A stretch of 64,000 bases of DNA from Hypericum androsaemum (lineage: Eukaryota; Streptophyta; Magnoliopsida; Malpighiales; Hypericaceae): NCBI GenBank assembly GCA_963995505.1, contig OZ023193.1, positions 4,486,521-4,550,520 of the forward strand, given 5' to 3'. The notes under the pieces are model-generated. The model saw only the letters and a program-made list of their open reading frames with translations. It was not told the origin of the DNA and did not search any database. A program made the translations under genes and the position numbers. Below, piece by piece: positions 11,913 through 22,214 of this stretch (position 1 is its first letter; every line of letters begins with the position of its first letter).

Positions 11913-13772
11913 TCAGATGTTGGCCTCAACTGAACTGCAACCAGGTACCTTTCTCACTCCAAGATCTTTCATTTTCCTTCTCACCCTAGTTGCATCGTCC
12001 CATCTATCCGTAGAGGCATAAATATTCGCAAGAAGTGTGTGAACGCTAGAGTCACCAGATTCAATTTTAACCAACTGTTTAGCCAGCCGCTCTGCCATCT
12101 TAACATTGCCATGGATTCGGCAGGCACTAAGGAGAGCGCCATAAAGAGGGACCGTTGTCTTCTTATATTCTAGCGGTATTTTCCTCATCAGATTCTCTGC
12201 CTCGTCTAAGCATCCAGATCGACTAAGCAAGTCAATCAAACAGCTGTAATGTTCTAGCTTTGGCTTGATGCCATAAACTGTTGTCATGGAGTCGAACACT
12301 CTTCTCCCTTCCTCAACCAGTCCTCCGTGACTGCAAGCACTTAAAACACCGATAAAAGTAATTTCGTCAGGTCTAGCACCAGCCTGTTTCATCTCTGAGA
12401 ACAATTCGAGTGCCTCACTTGTCTTGCCGTTCATGGAAAGCCCGCATATAATAGAGGTCCACAGAGCAGCATCCTTCTCCATCACGTTACGGAATATCTC
12501 CAAAGCGTCTCCCACACATCCACATTTTGAGTACATATCTATCAGAGCAGTACCAATAATTGTATCTTTCACAATCCTCTTATCATCAATGTACCTGTGA
12601 ATCCACTTCCCCTGATCTAGAGATCCCATTTGAGCACAGCCTGTAAGCAGAGCAACCAACGCATATTTATCAGGTTCAATACCCACTTGTTGCATTTCTC
12701 TGAAGAGTTCAACTGCCTCCTCGGAGCGGTTGAACTGCACGTAACCGTTCAGCATAGCTGTCCAAAGAACAACATCTTTAACCGGGCTCCTCTCAAACAG
12801 TTCTCTAGCCTCATCGAGCTCACCATAGTTCACATAGCCACAGACCATGCTGGTCCAACTAATAACGTTCTTACAAGGAATCCCTTCAAAAACTTCTCTG
12901 GCCGCCTTCAAACAACCACACTTGCAATACGCATCCACCAAGGCATTCCCAATTATGGGAGTATATCCAAGCTCCTCCCTCACATACGAGTGAATCTCCT
13001 CAGCAAGTTCCAATCTTTTCGCTGCTGCACATGCCGTAAGAGTGCTGACAACCGTAGCTTCCGCCGGCCTCAAGCCCCTCTCCTCCTTCCTCATGCGACA
13101 AAACACGTCTATTGCCTGCTCGAATTTCCCGCACCTAACAAGTCCGTTAATAACAACATTCCACGAAACCACGTCTCTCTCAGGCATTTCATCAAACAGC
13201 TTCCCTGCAACCTCCATCTGTCGCAGATGCCCATACATATCCATCAACGAATTACAAACGAAGCAATCAAACTCCATCCCGGTTTTCACAACAAACCCGT
13301 GCACCTTCTCGCCCTCCGGAACATCTCCCAAGCACCCGATCGCCTTCAAGACGAAAGGGTAAGTGAAATTGTCCGGCCAAAGCACACTCCCCCTCCTCAA
13401 CTCACCAAACAAAACCAAACACTCCTCGTACCGACCACTCTTGGCAAAAGCTTTCAACATCAGATTATACGCAAGTAAAGACGGGTACCCAATGGAGTAG
13501 AACACCCTCAGGGCATAAAAAATGTCTCCTTTCGAAGGGTCGGCTACAAAAGCCATGATCTTGTTTAGGGTGTCGGTGTCCTGGTGGAGGCCAACCTGGA
13601 AGACCTGGGCATGGATTTGTCTGAGATGGGCCGTCGACCGGCAGTTCTTGAGGAGGGAGATGCAACTTCTCTTGTCCGGGATCGGTGGGCCCGTTGCGGT
13701 TGACATTTTATTGCTTTGGTTTTGGCGGGAAGTTAACCGAATTAACGGTAACCTGCGCTGCCTGTGAAGCAT
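11913..13772 (-). CDS. PLS-class pentatricopeptide repeat protein (At1g31430-like)
   Basis: An intronless frame of 619 codons. Such PPR proteins bind specific organellar RNAs and act in editing, splicing or stabilisation in mitochondria or plastids. Repeats begin near residue 90 and show P, L and S types, with phrases such as DVVSWNVVINGLVRCGKFE, GNALVDAYCKCGC and PDKYALVALLTGCAQMGSLD. The C-terminus has the E-domain hallmark YSCLIDLLSRSG...ALLSACRIHGN...VRRKMKDLGVRKVPGCSS. It stops at ...SSVEANI, whereas related proteins (as I recall At1g31430) continue into an E+ segment of the HEFIVGD type. The C-terminus is thus shorter here. The N-terminus is basic and could be an organelle transit peptide. 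The upstream Met (13772) is used; a second Met lies 22 residues in. Confidence 0.93.
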   Translation of the reverse strand: MLHRQRRLPLIRLTSRQNQSNKMSTATGPPIPDKRSCISLLKNCRSTAHLRQIHAQVFQVGLHQDTDTLNKIMAFVADPSKGDIFYALRVFYSIGYPSLLAYNLMLKAFAKSGRYEECLVLFGELRRGSVLWPDNFTYPFVLKAIGCLGDVPEGEKVHGFVVKTGMEFDCFVCNSLMDMYGHLRQMEVAGKLFDEMPERDVVSWNVVINGLVRCGKFEQAIDVFCRMRKEERGLRPAEATVVSTLTACAAAKRLELAEEIHSYVREELGYTPIIGNALVDAYCKCGCLKAAREVFEGIPCKNVISWTSMVCGYVNYGELDEARELFERSPVKDVVLWTAMLNGYVQFNRSEEAVELFREMQQVGIEPDKYALVALLTGCAQMGSLDQGKWIHRYIDDKRIVKDTIIGTALIDMYSKCGCVGDALEIFRNVMEKDAALWTSIICGLSMNGKTSEALELFSEMKQAGARPDEITFIGVLSACSHGGLVEEGRRVFDSMTTVYGIKPKLEHYSCLIDLLSRSGCLDEAENLMRKIPLEYKKTTVPLYGALLSACRIHGNVKMAERLAKQLVKIESGDSSVHTLLANIYASTDRWDDATRVRRKMKDLGVRKVPGCSSVEANI

Positions 13773-14636
13773 TCTTTTGCCGTTTGGTCAAGTGCTGTTT
13801 TCTCACATTGTTTTATCTGTCAACGGGTTTTGTTACCTTAATTTTTTTAAAAAAAATTTTCCAGAGAAAATTGTTTTTTAATATCATTAGGTATTCGGAC
13901 GTTTATTGTTTACTGAACTAACAAATCAAGTATAGTAGATGTGGTATAAACATAGTAGATGTGGTATAAACAAAAATTTTAATAATATAATAATCTCAAT
14001 CAATTCCAATGAGTTAGTCCTATCCTAGTTCTAATTCCTGATTGTAATTTCTTTTAATTAGTTTCAATTCTTTGAAATCCAATTTCAATTAGGACTCTGT
14101 TTAGATTAAGAGACTAAATTTTAATATTTTAATTAAGATTTTTTTATATATTGTTAATGCATGTTGGGTTCTTTTTTATGGATTGAGGTTTCTCTAAATT
14201 GCGTATCCCCAAAGACGGAAGCAGGAATCATAGTGTAAGATGTTTCAGTTTGGAAAATGTAGTATCTTTGGCACACTCCATTGCAGAAAATTTGGTAGAA
14301 TGTCCCAAACGAATTTGGAGTGATTGTCCCAACAAAGATCTAACAAAAAGGGAAAAAAATGAAAGAGACTAGATAGGAAAAAAATTTATTAAAGAAAAAA
14401 GTAAAAGATAAAAGCTATGAAATTTGAGAGTTTTGCGTGTTTGATTTATGTTGTCCTGTGCTCTACTCCGGCCTATGCTATATAAAAAATAAAAGTCCTA
14501 CCCCAGCCTCCTACCCTAAACCGTATTTTAGTTTGAGTTTAACTTTAACAATGCATATCTTTGTCTAATTCTAACTCATATCGACTCTAGAAAATATATC
14601 ATCTAAAAATCTTCGATCTTCATCCGAATTTCCTAA
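13773..14636. other. PPR upstream region with partial repeat copy 0
   Basis: The first about 150 bp should hold the PPR promoter. From about 13925 to 14215 the DNA is a diverged copy of 15590-15850 (shared phrases TTCTTTTAATTAGTTT, AGATTAAGAGACTAAAT, TTTTTATATATTGTTAAT). It is therefore a partial extra copy of the repeat unit that follows. A 22-bp phrase (ATAGTAGATGTGGTATAAAC core) is doubled at 13932-13971. No gene seen. Confidence 0.6.
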
Positions 14637-14639
14637 GAG

Positions 14640-15030
14640 ACAGTAACCCAGATAACAAGGTCTAACATGTTTGTTGCGGTAAAAAGAAGTTTGTTGTTGA
14701 TTTCAGTCAATAGGTAGTTTTGTCGACTCCACCGGAGCCCCATATCCCAATAATTTTGTCGGAGGATTTATTTCTAATCCGTCCCCACACCTGGCGGAAA
14801 ATGGGTTCCAAACCCACCGTGGGCCTGCTAGCCTACCAGAGCGGCACATCCTTGCATCTCTTCGCACACCATTGCAAGCAACGAACACAATTTGCAACCG
14901 GAATCGAAATGGTAAAACCAACCATATTGGTGCACGGCTTCGGGGAAGAAGAAAACCAAGCCCTAAAAAGTCTAGAAATATTTGGTTGTCGCTGTTTCCT
15001 TTCTATGGAACCCATCGATGACTACTTTTC
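14640..15030 (-). pseudogene. NB-ARC resistance-gene fragment, copy 1 (broken)
   Basis: Read on the minus strand this matches copy 2 at 16488-17040, including the PLW-type segment before NB-ARC and the P-loop region. The P-loop Gly before Lys is changed (GVDKTT instead of GVGKTT), and a one-base loss directly after it breaks the frame. The RNBS-A part reads IWVTVS then stop. It belongs to the coiled-coil NBS-LRR (RPS2/RPS5-like) class by its P-loop context. No LRR part is present. It cannot be functional. Confidence 0.8.
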
Positions 15031-16205
15031 TGTCACCCGTAAACCAATTTGATGACAAGTAGCACCGGTATGGAATAACCCATCAATTAGTAATTTTGTG
15101 TGTGTGTGTCCTTTCTGTACATAACTGTTTAGGTCTGTCTACTAATTTCGATATAGAATGTGCATCAGGTGATATCACAATTTCGACATAGTTTTACTCT
15201 TTTTCAAAGATTTATTTCACACAAATTTAGCAAGGATGCGAATACCAATTGGTGTAAGAGAAATCTTGTTATAAGGTATTATTAATCTTGTTTTTAAAAA
15301 TTTAAATCTAATATCACATGATATCACAATTTTGATTCTAATATTTAGATGTTAGATCTAATAACCCAAGCATGCTAAATTGTCAAACAGTAAATACCTG
15401 AATTCATCGCGAAACGATTGCAAAACTTGTACGACGATCGGGAACGATGAGATCTATGCAAACAAAATGAAATAGGGCAACCGTCGCTTTTGCAGATAGA
15501 GAGAAGATAATGTACTCGATCGAATGTATTAGAGATCATAACTTACTAGTCTTTATATATTGTTCAATTACGCAAATAACTCTCCTTAAACTCAAGTATA
15601 ATCGATGTCGTATAACAAAAAGTAATATAATAATCTCAAACAAATTCTAATTAAAGTCCTATCCCTGTTCTAATTCGTCGTTGTTGTGATTTCTTTTAAT
15701 TAGTTTTTCTATTCTTTGAAAAATCCAATTCCAATTAGGACTGTGTTAGATTAAGAGACTAAATACTAATATTTCACATATGAAGGATTTTTATATATTG
15801 TTAATACTTGCTGGATTGATTGAGGTTTCCCTAAAGTTGGGCATCCTCAGGCAGAAAATAGTTAACGTCATCGTTTGTAATTCCTAAAAAAAAAGAAGAA
15901 ACAAATACACAATATAATCTATTTATTATAAAAATTATTTATAAGTACTCAAAAAGTTATCAATTCATTATATTAAGTCCATGAGTTGACATGAAAATTA
16001 TAACATCGGTAGTCATTTATTGTTTGCACAATTTTCATATCAAAACCAACTTTGATATGACATGCTTTGTTTGAGATAATGTCTCAAGATTGTCGAGTTT
16101 GTTTATAAATGTTAAAAATCATCAGCTCATTACTTTATGTATCAGATTGGATATAATTTGTCTTGTAAAATTATGATATTCACAATCGAGTACATGTGAC
16201 TTTCA

Positions 16206-16425
16206 GGAATGGCTAAATTTTATTTTGGTATTGAATATTTTTATGCTATTTAAGTTTCGTACAATTTAATTGTTTCCACAAAAGGCTAAATTTCATTATG
16301 GTAATGAATATTTTTACGCGCTTTTATTTTCGTACATCTTAATTTTTTCCAGGAAAGGCTAAACTTTATTTTGATAATGAATATTTTTATGCGATTCTAT
16401 TTTCGTACATTTTATTTGTCGTTGA
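16206..16425. repeat. Internal triplicate, about 70-bp units (unit 1)
   Basis: Three imperfect tandem units, each starting GG(A)NNGGCTAAA and containing TTATTTTGGTA(A/T)TGAATATTTTTA(C/T)GC followed by TTTTCGTACAT. The same triplet recurs in the second unit of the large duplication at about 17951-18165, so the triplication predates the 1.9-kb duplication. Confidence 0.75.
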
Positions 16426-16487
16426 AGCCTTATTTCAACGGCAAATCAAATTTTTCAATGGCAAAAATCACAACGGCACATAAATTT

Positions 16488-17040
16488 TTAATGACAAATC
16501 ACAATAGCCTCATGCACCATCTCAAAATTATAATCCCTAGGGACAGTAACCCAGATAAGAAGGTCTAACCTGTTTGTTGCGGTAAGAAGTTTGTTGTTGA
16601 TTTCAGTCAATAGGGTAGTCTTGCCGACTCCACCGGATCCCCATATCCCAATAATTTTATCGGAGGATTTGTTTCTAATACGTCCCCACACCTTGCGAAA
16701 AATGGGTTCCAAACCCACATTGGGCCCGCTAGCCTGCCAGAGCGGCACATCCTTGCATCTCTTCGCACACCATTACAAGCAACGAACACAATCTGCAACC
16801 GGGATCGAAATGGTAAAACCAACCATATTGGTGCACGGCTTCGGCGAAGAAGAAAACCAAGCCCTAAAAAGTCTAGAAATATTTGGATGTCGCTGTTTCC
16901 TTTCTACGGAACTCGTCGAAGTAGCATCGAAATGGAATAACCCGTCAATTAGTAATTTTTTTTGTGTACTTTCTGTACATAACTGTTTAGGTCTGTCTAC
17001 TAATTTCGATATAGAATATGCATCAGGTGATATCACAATT
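16488..17040 (-). pseudogene. NB-ARC resistance-gene fragment, copy 2
   Basis: An open minus-strand piece (about 16488-16748) encodes LEPIFRKVWGRIRNKSSDK, then the P-loop IIGIWGSGGVGKTTLL, then the RNBS-A segment LLIWVTVPRDYNFEMVHEAI. This is the start of an NB-ARC domain of a CC-NBS-LRR immune receptor. Upstream (16750-17040) coding-like sequence continues in other frames, with a stop just before the open piece. Everything after RNBS-A (kinase 2, GLPL, MHD and the LRRs) is missing. It is a relic, less damaged than copy 1 because its Walker A motif is intact. Confidence 0.85.
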
Positions 17041-17622
17041 TTGACATAGTTTTATTCTTTTTCCAAAGATTTATTTAACACAAATTTAGTAAGAATGCGA
17101 ATACCAATTGGTGTAAGAGAAATCTTGTTCTAAGGTATTATTAATCTTGTTTTTAAAAATTTTAATCTAAGATCACGTAATATTACAATTTCGATTTTAA
17201 TATTTAGATGTTAGATCTAATTACCCAAGCATGCTAAATTGTCAAACAGTAAATACATGAATTCATCGCAAAATGATTGCAGAACTTGTACGACAATCGG
17301 GAACGATGAGATCTACGCGAACACAGTGAAATAGGGCAACGGTCGCTTTTCCAGATGGAGAGAAGATAACGTACTCGATCGAATGTATTAGAGATCATAA
17401 CTTACTAGTCTTTATATATTGGACTACTAAGTTTCAATTACGCAATTAAATCTTGTTAAATCCAAGTATAATCGATGTCGTATAACAAAAAGTGATATAA
17501 TAATCGCTTTTCCACATATTAAGAATTTTTATATATTGTTAATGCTTGCTGGAATGATTGAGGTTTCCCTAAAGTTGGGCATCCTCAGGCGGAAAGCAGT
17601 TAACGTCGTCGTTTGTAATTCC

Positions 17623-17627
<5 letters not shown>

Positions 17628-17654
<27 letters not shown>

Positions 17655-17660
17655 TAATAT
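17628..17660. repeat. (TA)n microsatellite
   Basis: About 14 TA dinucleotides in a row at the point where unit 2 of the tandem duplication differs from unit 1. Unit 1 has an A-rich AAAAAAGAAGAAACAAATAC stretch at the matching position (about 15885). Confidence 0.85.
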
Positions 17661-18179
17661 AATCTATTTATTATAAAACTTATTTATAAGTACTCAAAAA
17701 TTTATCAATTCATTATATTAAGTCCATGAGTTGACATGGAAATTATAACATGGATGGTCATTTATTGTTTGCACAATTTTCATATCAAAACCAACTTTGG
17801 TATGACGTGCTTTGTTTGAGATAGTGTGTCAAGATTGTCGAGTTTGTTTATAAATGTTGAAAATCATCGGCTCATTACTTTATGTATCGGGTTGGATATA
17901 ATTTGTCTTGTAAAATTATGATATTCGCAATCGAGTACATGTGACTTTCAGGAATGGCTAAATTTTATTTTGGTATTGAATTTTTTTATGTGATTTAATT
18001 TTTGTACATTTTAATTGTTTCCACGAAAGGCTAAATTTCATTGTGGTAATGAATATTTTTACGCGATTTCATTTTCATACATCTTAATTTTTTCCAGGAA
18101 AGGCTAAACTTCATTTCAGTAATGAACATTTTTACGCGATTTCATTTTCGTACATTTTATTTGTCGTTGAAGCCTTATT

Positions 18180-18335
18180 TCGACGACATATCAAAATTTT
18201 CAATGGCAAAAATCACAACGGCACATCAATTTTCAACGACAAATTAGGTTTTTCAACGACACATTCCAATGGCACATCAAAATTTCAAGCGGCACATCAA
18301 AAGTTTCCAATAGTACATCAAAATTTTCAATGACC
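18180..18335. repeat. Degenerate about 20-bp minisatellite
   Basis: Imperfect units around the phrase GGCACATCAAAATTTTCAA(C/T)G repeat seven or so times. A shorter version sits at 16440-16500, at the end of duplication unit 1. It marks the outer edge of the duplicated block. Confidence 0.6.
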
Positions 18336-19560
18336 CGTACGTGGACAAGGTGCCCACCCGGACACCCGGTCGTGAGACAAGGCACCCACCCAGATGGGCT
18401 CGGATAAAATGTACCGAACGGCCCACTCGACTAACACTCATCAACCCGAGCATGAGTTGCTCCATGCAAACCCAAAAATCGAAGCATCATTTTTATGTCT
18501 CAATAGCCGAGGACGGCCATGTCTCAACCCAGCCAACCGGCACCGATGAAGGTGAGTGGGCCAGCGAGGGTCCCTGGGACTTGTCTTAGTCATTGTTTTA
18601 GTCTCTGCTGTTCCGAGATCGGAACTTTGGTATCCTAATTTGATTTTATTGAACTCTCGGGTCTCTCGCTGAAATAGGTTGTTTCATTAATTACTTACCC
18701 TATACATAAACATGATTGTATAATCTCTGTAATTAAGTGATTTTTATCAATAAAATAAGAAAACTTCCGGTACTTGTATGCATTTGTTTGGCTGTTACTT
18801 TTTTTGGTGATAATTTTGGCTGTTACTTTGTGTAAGCTTTAGTATATGTTGATTTTAATCTAACTTAAAGTAATAAGCATGTTCAATCTAGGTTAAAGGT
18901 GTTGCAACTTGCAAGGGTGTTCAAGTCAAAAAGTCAAATCAATTCCCAAATTTAAATTTTAGTTCCAAACATGAAAATAAGAATTAATTTTTTTTCTTAT
19001 TTCCAATATAATGGGAACGGAATTCTTTTCTCCTTGAATATTGGTTCCAAACAGGAGAGAATAAAAAAAGGAATTCTTAGACCATCCGCATTCGTGCCCT
19101 GCCCCAACCTAGGTCACGGAATAAATAATTAATTTCTCTCTCATCCACATCAGCACAACCCTATTATCCCTTATTCTACTCATATGTGCAACCTACCCCA
19201 ACATAGGTCAAAGAATAAACAATTAATTTTTCTCTCATCCACATATTATCTACTTTCATTTTTGTTTATATAAAAAATATAAAAATATACCTAAATATTT
19301 ATTCCGTAAGTAAGATAACAAGAAATTTTTTTTGCCAAAGTAAAAAAATTATTTTTCTTGAAGTGGGAATACAAAATTAGAGAAAATTAATTAGAGGTAC
19401 ATAGAGATGTCTTAAATGATATATAATTAGGTGTGAAAAGATGTTAATGTTTGACTCTATTTATAGAGATTTGAAAAATACAAAATTTCATATAAATTAT
19501 AATTATTTTTTATCACAGATAATTTTAAAATTTTTTAACCACATAAATAATATCCAAAAA
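18336..19560. other. Intergenic, repeat-derived
   Basis: No supported gene. At about 19100-19150 and 19190-19245 a block is tandemly doubled (CAACCTAGGTCACGGAATAA versus CAACATAGGTCAAAGAATAA, each followed by CTCTCATCCACAT). An 82-codon plus-strand frame at 18341-18589 has no recognisable domain and lies in a GC-richer patch. It may be an unidentified transposon fragment. Confidence 0.45.
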
Positions 19561-19569
19561 TTTTATTTA

Positions 19570-19777
19570 GGGCAAATTACCCTCACATCCCTGTACTTTG
19601 GTCAGCCTCCCCCTAGGGTCCCTGTATTTTGGAAAATGATTGTCCCGTCCCTAAGTTTTGATGATAATAGACTCTCGGGTCCCTGGAGCCGGACTATTCC
19701 TTTTTCTCCGGTGAACCCCCACCTGAAATGACCAAAATACCCTCCCTTGTTAAATTTTACTCCACCCCCTTTAAAAA
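19570..19777 (+). repeat. MULE left terminal inverted repeat
   Basis: Begins GGGCAAATTACCCTCACATC and ends in a TTTAAAAA stretch. It pairs with 22006-22214 with only about two mismatches that I can see (ACCC versus ATCC near the tip; ACTATT versus AATATT further in). In MULEs these repeats hold promoter activity and the transposase binding site. Confidence 0.95.
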
Positions 19778-20502
19778 GTTACAGCCCCCTCTTCACCTTC
19801 CATTCTTAAAAAAATATGAGTTTTCACCTCCTTCCCCTTCCTTCCCGCTTTCTTCTTCTCCACCATCTCCGACCTGTCCTCTTCGATACAAGGAACCCTT
19901 CTCCCCTTCCTCTTCTTCTCTGCAACATTCCCTTTCGCATAGTAATCTTCACCATCTTCGCCCAGATTTTTACCCAAAGTCAGAAACCCTAATTTTCTGG
20001 AAGTTAGGATTCTGACTGTCGCTAACAATGCATGCCCACTTGAGAACCTTGGAGTTCATCTTCAAAGGTAAGTCAGCCTTTTATGAAAATATCGACCCCG
20101 ATCGGTATTGTTATAGAGAATTAGTTGAAGATGCATATAAAGCATTTGTTGGTCGACTGAAAAGTGATATTTTGAAATTCAGACTACAAGGGGGGATGGA
20201 AATTAGTGAGGATGATGATGTTATGTTCATGTTTGAAATGTACCTGGATAAAGTTATTCAGATTTTTGTTGAAGAGGATGACCGAGGTATACCTCTTTGT
20301 GCTATAAGTCCGAAAGGAAGGGTGTTGTTTGTTCGAGATGTTAGACCCGAGTTTCCCAAGTTGCAATGGAAACATGGCATGGAAGAGGGTGGTCCTTCGG
20401 GTGTTGTAGAGGATGAGGGTGTTTCTGATGGTGTTGCTAAGGGTATTTCTGAGGGTGTTGCTCAGGGTGTTTCTGAGGGTGTTTCTGATGGTGCTGATGG
20501 TG

Positions 20503-20760
20503 TTGATTTGGAAGATTTACATGCGGAAGTGGAGGTTGATTTGAAGGATGTGCATGCTGAAGTGGAGGTTGATTTAGAGGATGTGCATGCTGATGTGGAG
20601 GATGTGCATGCTGAAGTGGAGGATGTGCATGCTGAAGTGGAGGTTGATTTAGAGGATGTGCATGCTGATGTGGAGGATGTGCATGCTGAAGTGAGGTTGA
20701 TTTAGAGGATGTGCATGCTGATGTAGAGAATGTGCAGGCTGAAGTGGAGGTTGATTTGGA
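20503..20760 (+). repeat. In-frame acidic tandem repeat in mudrA-like frame
   Basis: Units of 18 and 36 bp encode (E/D)DVHAEVEVDL and (E/D)DVHADVE-type repeats. The DNA words GAGGATGTGCATGCTGA and GTGGAGGTTGATTT alternate. About eight units are visible. One unit has lost a G, causing the frameshift of the transposase. Slippage-prone arrays like this explain both the unit-number variation and the single-base loss. Confidence 0.85.
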
Positions 20761-21213
20761 GGATGACGGTGATGCCACGTTTTGTTTGTCTTCTGATGAT
20801 GATTCATCTGATGATGATCTTGAAGATTATGTAGAAGAAGAAGGTCTTGAAGAGGGAGATGGGGGTGATGCACCTGTACTGGAATGTTTTGACTTTCCTG
20901 AGGTAAACTTTGAGAACAGGAAGGTTGTAGACAGTGAGTCAGATAGTGTTGTGGCAGAGGCTGAAGATCGAGCAGAAAGAAGGAGGAGAAGAAAGAGGGT
21001 CAGGATGGATCCAGTTGGTGATTATGGTGGAGCTCCATTTAGGTGTAATTCTGGGCAGGATATTACATTTGAAGTTGGGTAGACATTCAAATCTCACGAG
21101 CATTTCAGGACGACAGTGAAACATTATTCAATTAAGAATGGATATGATATCAGGTTTGTCAAGAATGACAAATTAAGATGTACTGCGGTTTGCAAAGACT
21201 GTCCTTGGAGAAT

Positions 21214-21735
21214 TCATGCTTCAGTCTTGGCTGGTGCGAAAGAGTTCATGGTGAAGACATTGATTGACAAACACACTTGTCTACAAGTTGGAACTGGGCA
21301 TTGGGCCACCCCTAAATGGATAGCTGAGCAGGTAGCTGACCTCTTGAGAGCAAATCCCAATTTGGAAAACAAAACAATAAGAGCAAATCCCAATTTGGAC
21401 AACAAGACAATGTTGCAGAAAATCAGAACAAAGACTAGTTTCTTCAACAACATCATAGATTTATCTTGCTCTTTTAACATGTTCTTCATCATCTTCAAAT
21501 CTTGAAGAACCAATTCATCATCTTCAATTCGCCAGTGCTGCTTACGAACATATCCTTCCCGTGGAATACACCATCCAATCCACCGACAATTATTCTTGGC
21601 GCAAGAATAATACAACCGGCCACAATTTTTTTCAGACTCAGCAATCTTCACCAAGGCACGAACACCACATTTGCAATCGACATTCATGTACCTCACACCA
21701 TCGTCAAACTGGTACGAAGAATTGGAGGATGACAT
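21214..21735 (-). CDS. GRF-type zinc-finger protein encoded within the MULE
   Basis: The Met at 21735-21733 opens MSSSNSSYQFDDGVRYMNVD, followed by the GRF zinc finger: CKCG, then NCGRLYYSC, then C(R)WIGWC. A helical or coiled-coil stretch (LQDLKMMKNMLKEQDK) and a hydrophobic, membrane-like segment (LLKKLVFVLIFCNIVLL) follow. The open frame then runs into DNA that is antisense to the mudrA-like frame, so the native C-terminus was probably near 21420 and the rest is a deletion fusion. The zinc-finger, coiled-coil and hydrophobic-tail order is common among plant GRF proteins of unknown role. Its start faces the right inverted repeat, which could promote it. An upstream in-frame Met (21804) would give 196 residues. 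Confidence 0.7.
   Translation of the reverse strand: MSSSNSSYQFDDGVRYMNVDCKCGVRALVKIAESEKNCGRLYYSCAKNNCRWIGWCIPREGYVRKQHWRIEDDELVLQDLKMMKNMLKEQDKSMMLLKKLVFVLIFCNIVLLSKLGFALIVLFSKLGFALKRSATCSAIHLGVAQCPVPTCRQVCLSINVFTMNSFAPAKTEA
21340..21412 (+). repeat. 36-bp direct repeat at the MULE deletion junction
   Basis: The phrase AGAGCAAATCCCAATTTGGA followed by (A/C)AACAA(A/G)ACAAT appears twice back to back. It translates as RANPNL(E/D)NKT twice. It lies exactly where the transposase frame gives way to the end of the opposing GRF gene, consistent with a repair-associated duplication at the deletion site. Confidence 0.75.
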
Positions 21736-22005
21736 GGTCCAGCTTCTAGAACGAACCCCAGATCTACTTTCGAACCCAGAAAACCCAAGATGTTGTACCT
21801 TCAAATCCAGAAAACCCTAGATTTACAAAGAGGGAACAAAATGAAAACCACGAACCCTAGGTCTTGTTCATCTTCTTCATCTTCAAATCCAGAAAACCCA
21901 CGAACCCTAGCTCTTGTTCAAGAGAGAACAAAATGAAGATGAAGAAAAGTGGAGAGAAATGACGGAGAAGATAGGAGGAGAATAAAACAAAGAGGTTGGA
22001 AAGTG

Positions 22006-22214
22006 TTTTTTAAAGGGGGTGGAGTAAAATTTAACAAGGGAGGGTATTTTGGTCATTTCAGGTGGGGGTTCACCGGAGAAAAAGGAATATTCCGGCTCCA
22101 GGGACCCGAGAGTCTATTATCATCAAAACTTAGGGACGGGACAATCATTTTCCAAAATACAGGGACCCTAGGGGGAGGCTGACCAAAGTACAGGGATGTG
22201 AGGATAATTTGCCC
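22006..22214 (-). repeat. MULE right terminal inverted repeat
   Basis: Reverse complement of the left repeat, ending TAATTTGCCC at 22214 and followed by the duplicated 9-mer TTTTATTTA. The near identity of the two ends suggests recent activity of the family or of this copy. Confidence 0.95.

Larger units (their letters stand above)
14637..18240. repeat. Tandem duplication of a 1.9-kb unit with NB-ARC fragments
   Basis: Unit 1 runs about 14637-16490 and unit 2 about 16540-18240. Both begin with the same NB-ARC fragment (read on the minus strand) and continue through the same AT-rich 1.4-kb tail in the same order. The offset is about 1,903 bp at the start and about 1,738 bp after 17,500, because unit 2 lacks about 165 bp near 17,505. 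Similarity is high but indels are common. The duplication is thus old enough to have decayed and young enough to align by eye. Confidence 0.85.
20028..21416 (+). pseudogene. mudrA-like transposase, N-terminal part only, broken
   Basis: The first frame (20028-20705) starts MHAHLRTLEFIFKGKSAFYE, a PB1-like N-terminal module common in plant MULE transposases, then enters an acidic tandem repeat. A one-base deletion near 20693 (GTGAGG where the other units have GTGGAGG) shifts the frame. The sequence resumes from about 20711 through an acidic Asp/Ser-rich linker and a basic RRRRRKRVRMDP patch. A TAG at 21080-21082 then replaces what was probably a Gln codon. After it comes the MuDR N-terminal zinc-type domain (HEHFRTTVKHYSIKNGYDI, LRCTAVCKDCPWRIHAS, DKHTCLQV) up to about 21416. 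The DDE catalytic domain and the C-terminal SWIM zinc finger are missing. Confidence 0.88.
19570..22214 (+). mobile_element. Mutator-like element (MULE) with 208-bp TIRs and perfect 9-bp TSD
   Basis: The ends are inverted repeats, left 19570-19777 and right about 22006-22214, differing at only two or so visible positions. The immediate flanks are identical 9-mers, TTTTATTTA, at 19561-19569 and 22215-22223. Long terminal repeats with a 9-bp target duplication define the Mutator superfamily. Inside, a plus-strand frame matches the N-terminal part of a mudrA-type transposase. A minus-strand frame encodes a GRF zinc finger, so the two are convergent from opposite ends, as mudrA and mudrB are in maize MuDR. 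The transposase catalytic core is absent, apparently by internal deletion between about 21340 and 21430, so this is a non-autonomous derivative. Confidence 0.95.

Noticed and set aside
12630..13478. 282-codon plus-strand frame across the PPR gene
   Set aside because: It is the antisense shadow of the PPR coding sequence, with no domain of its own.
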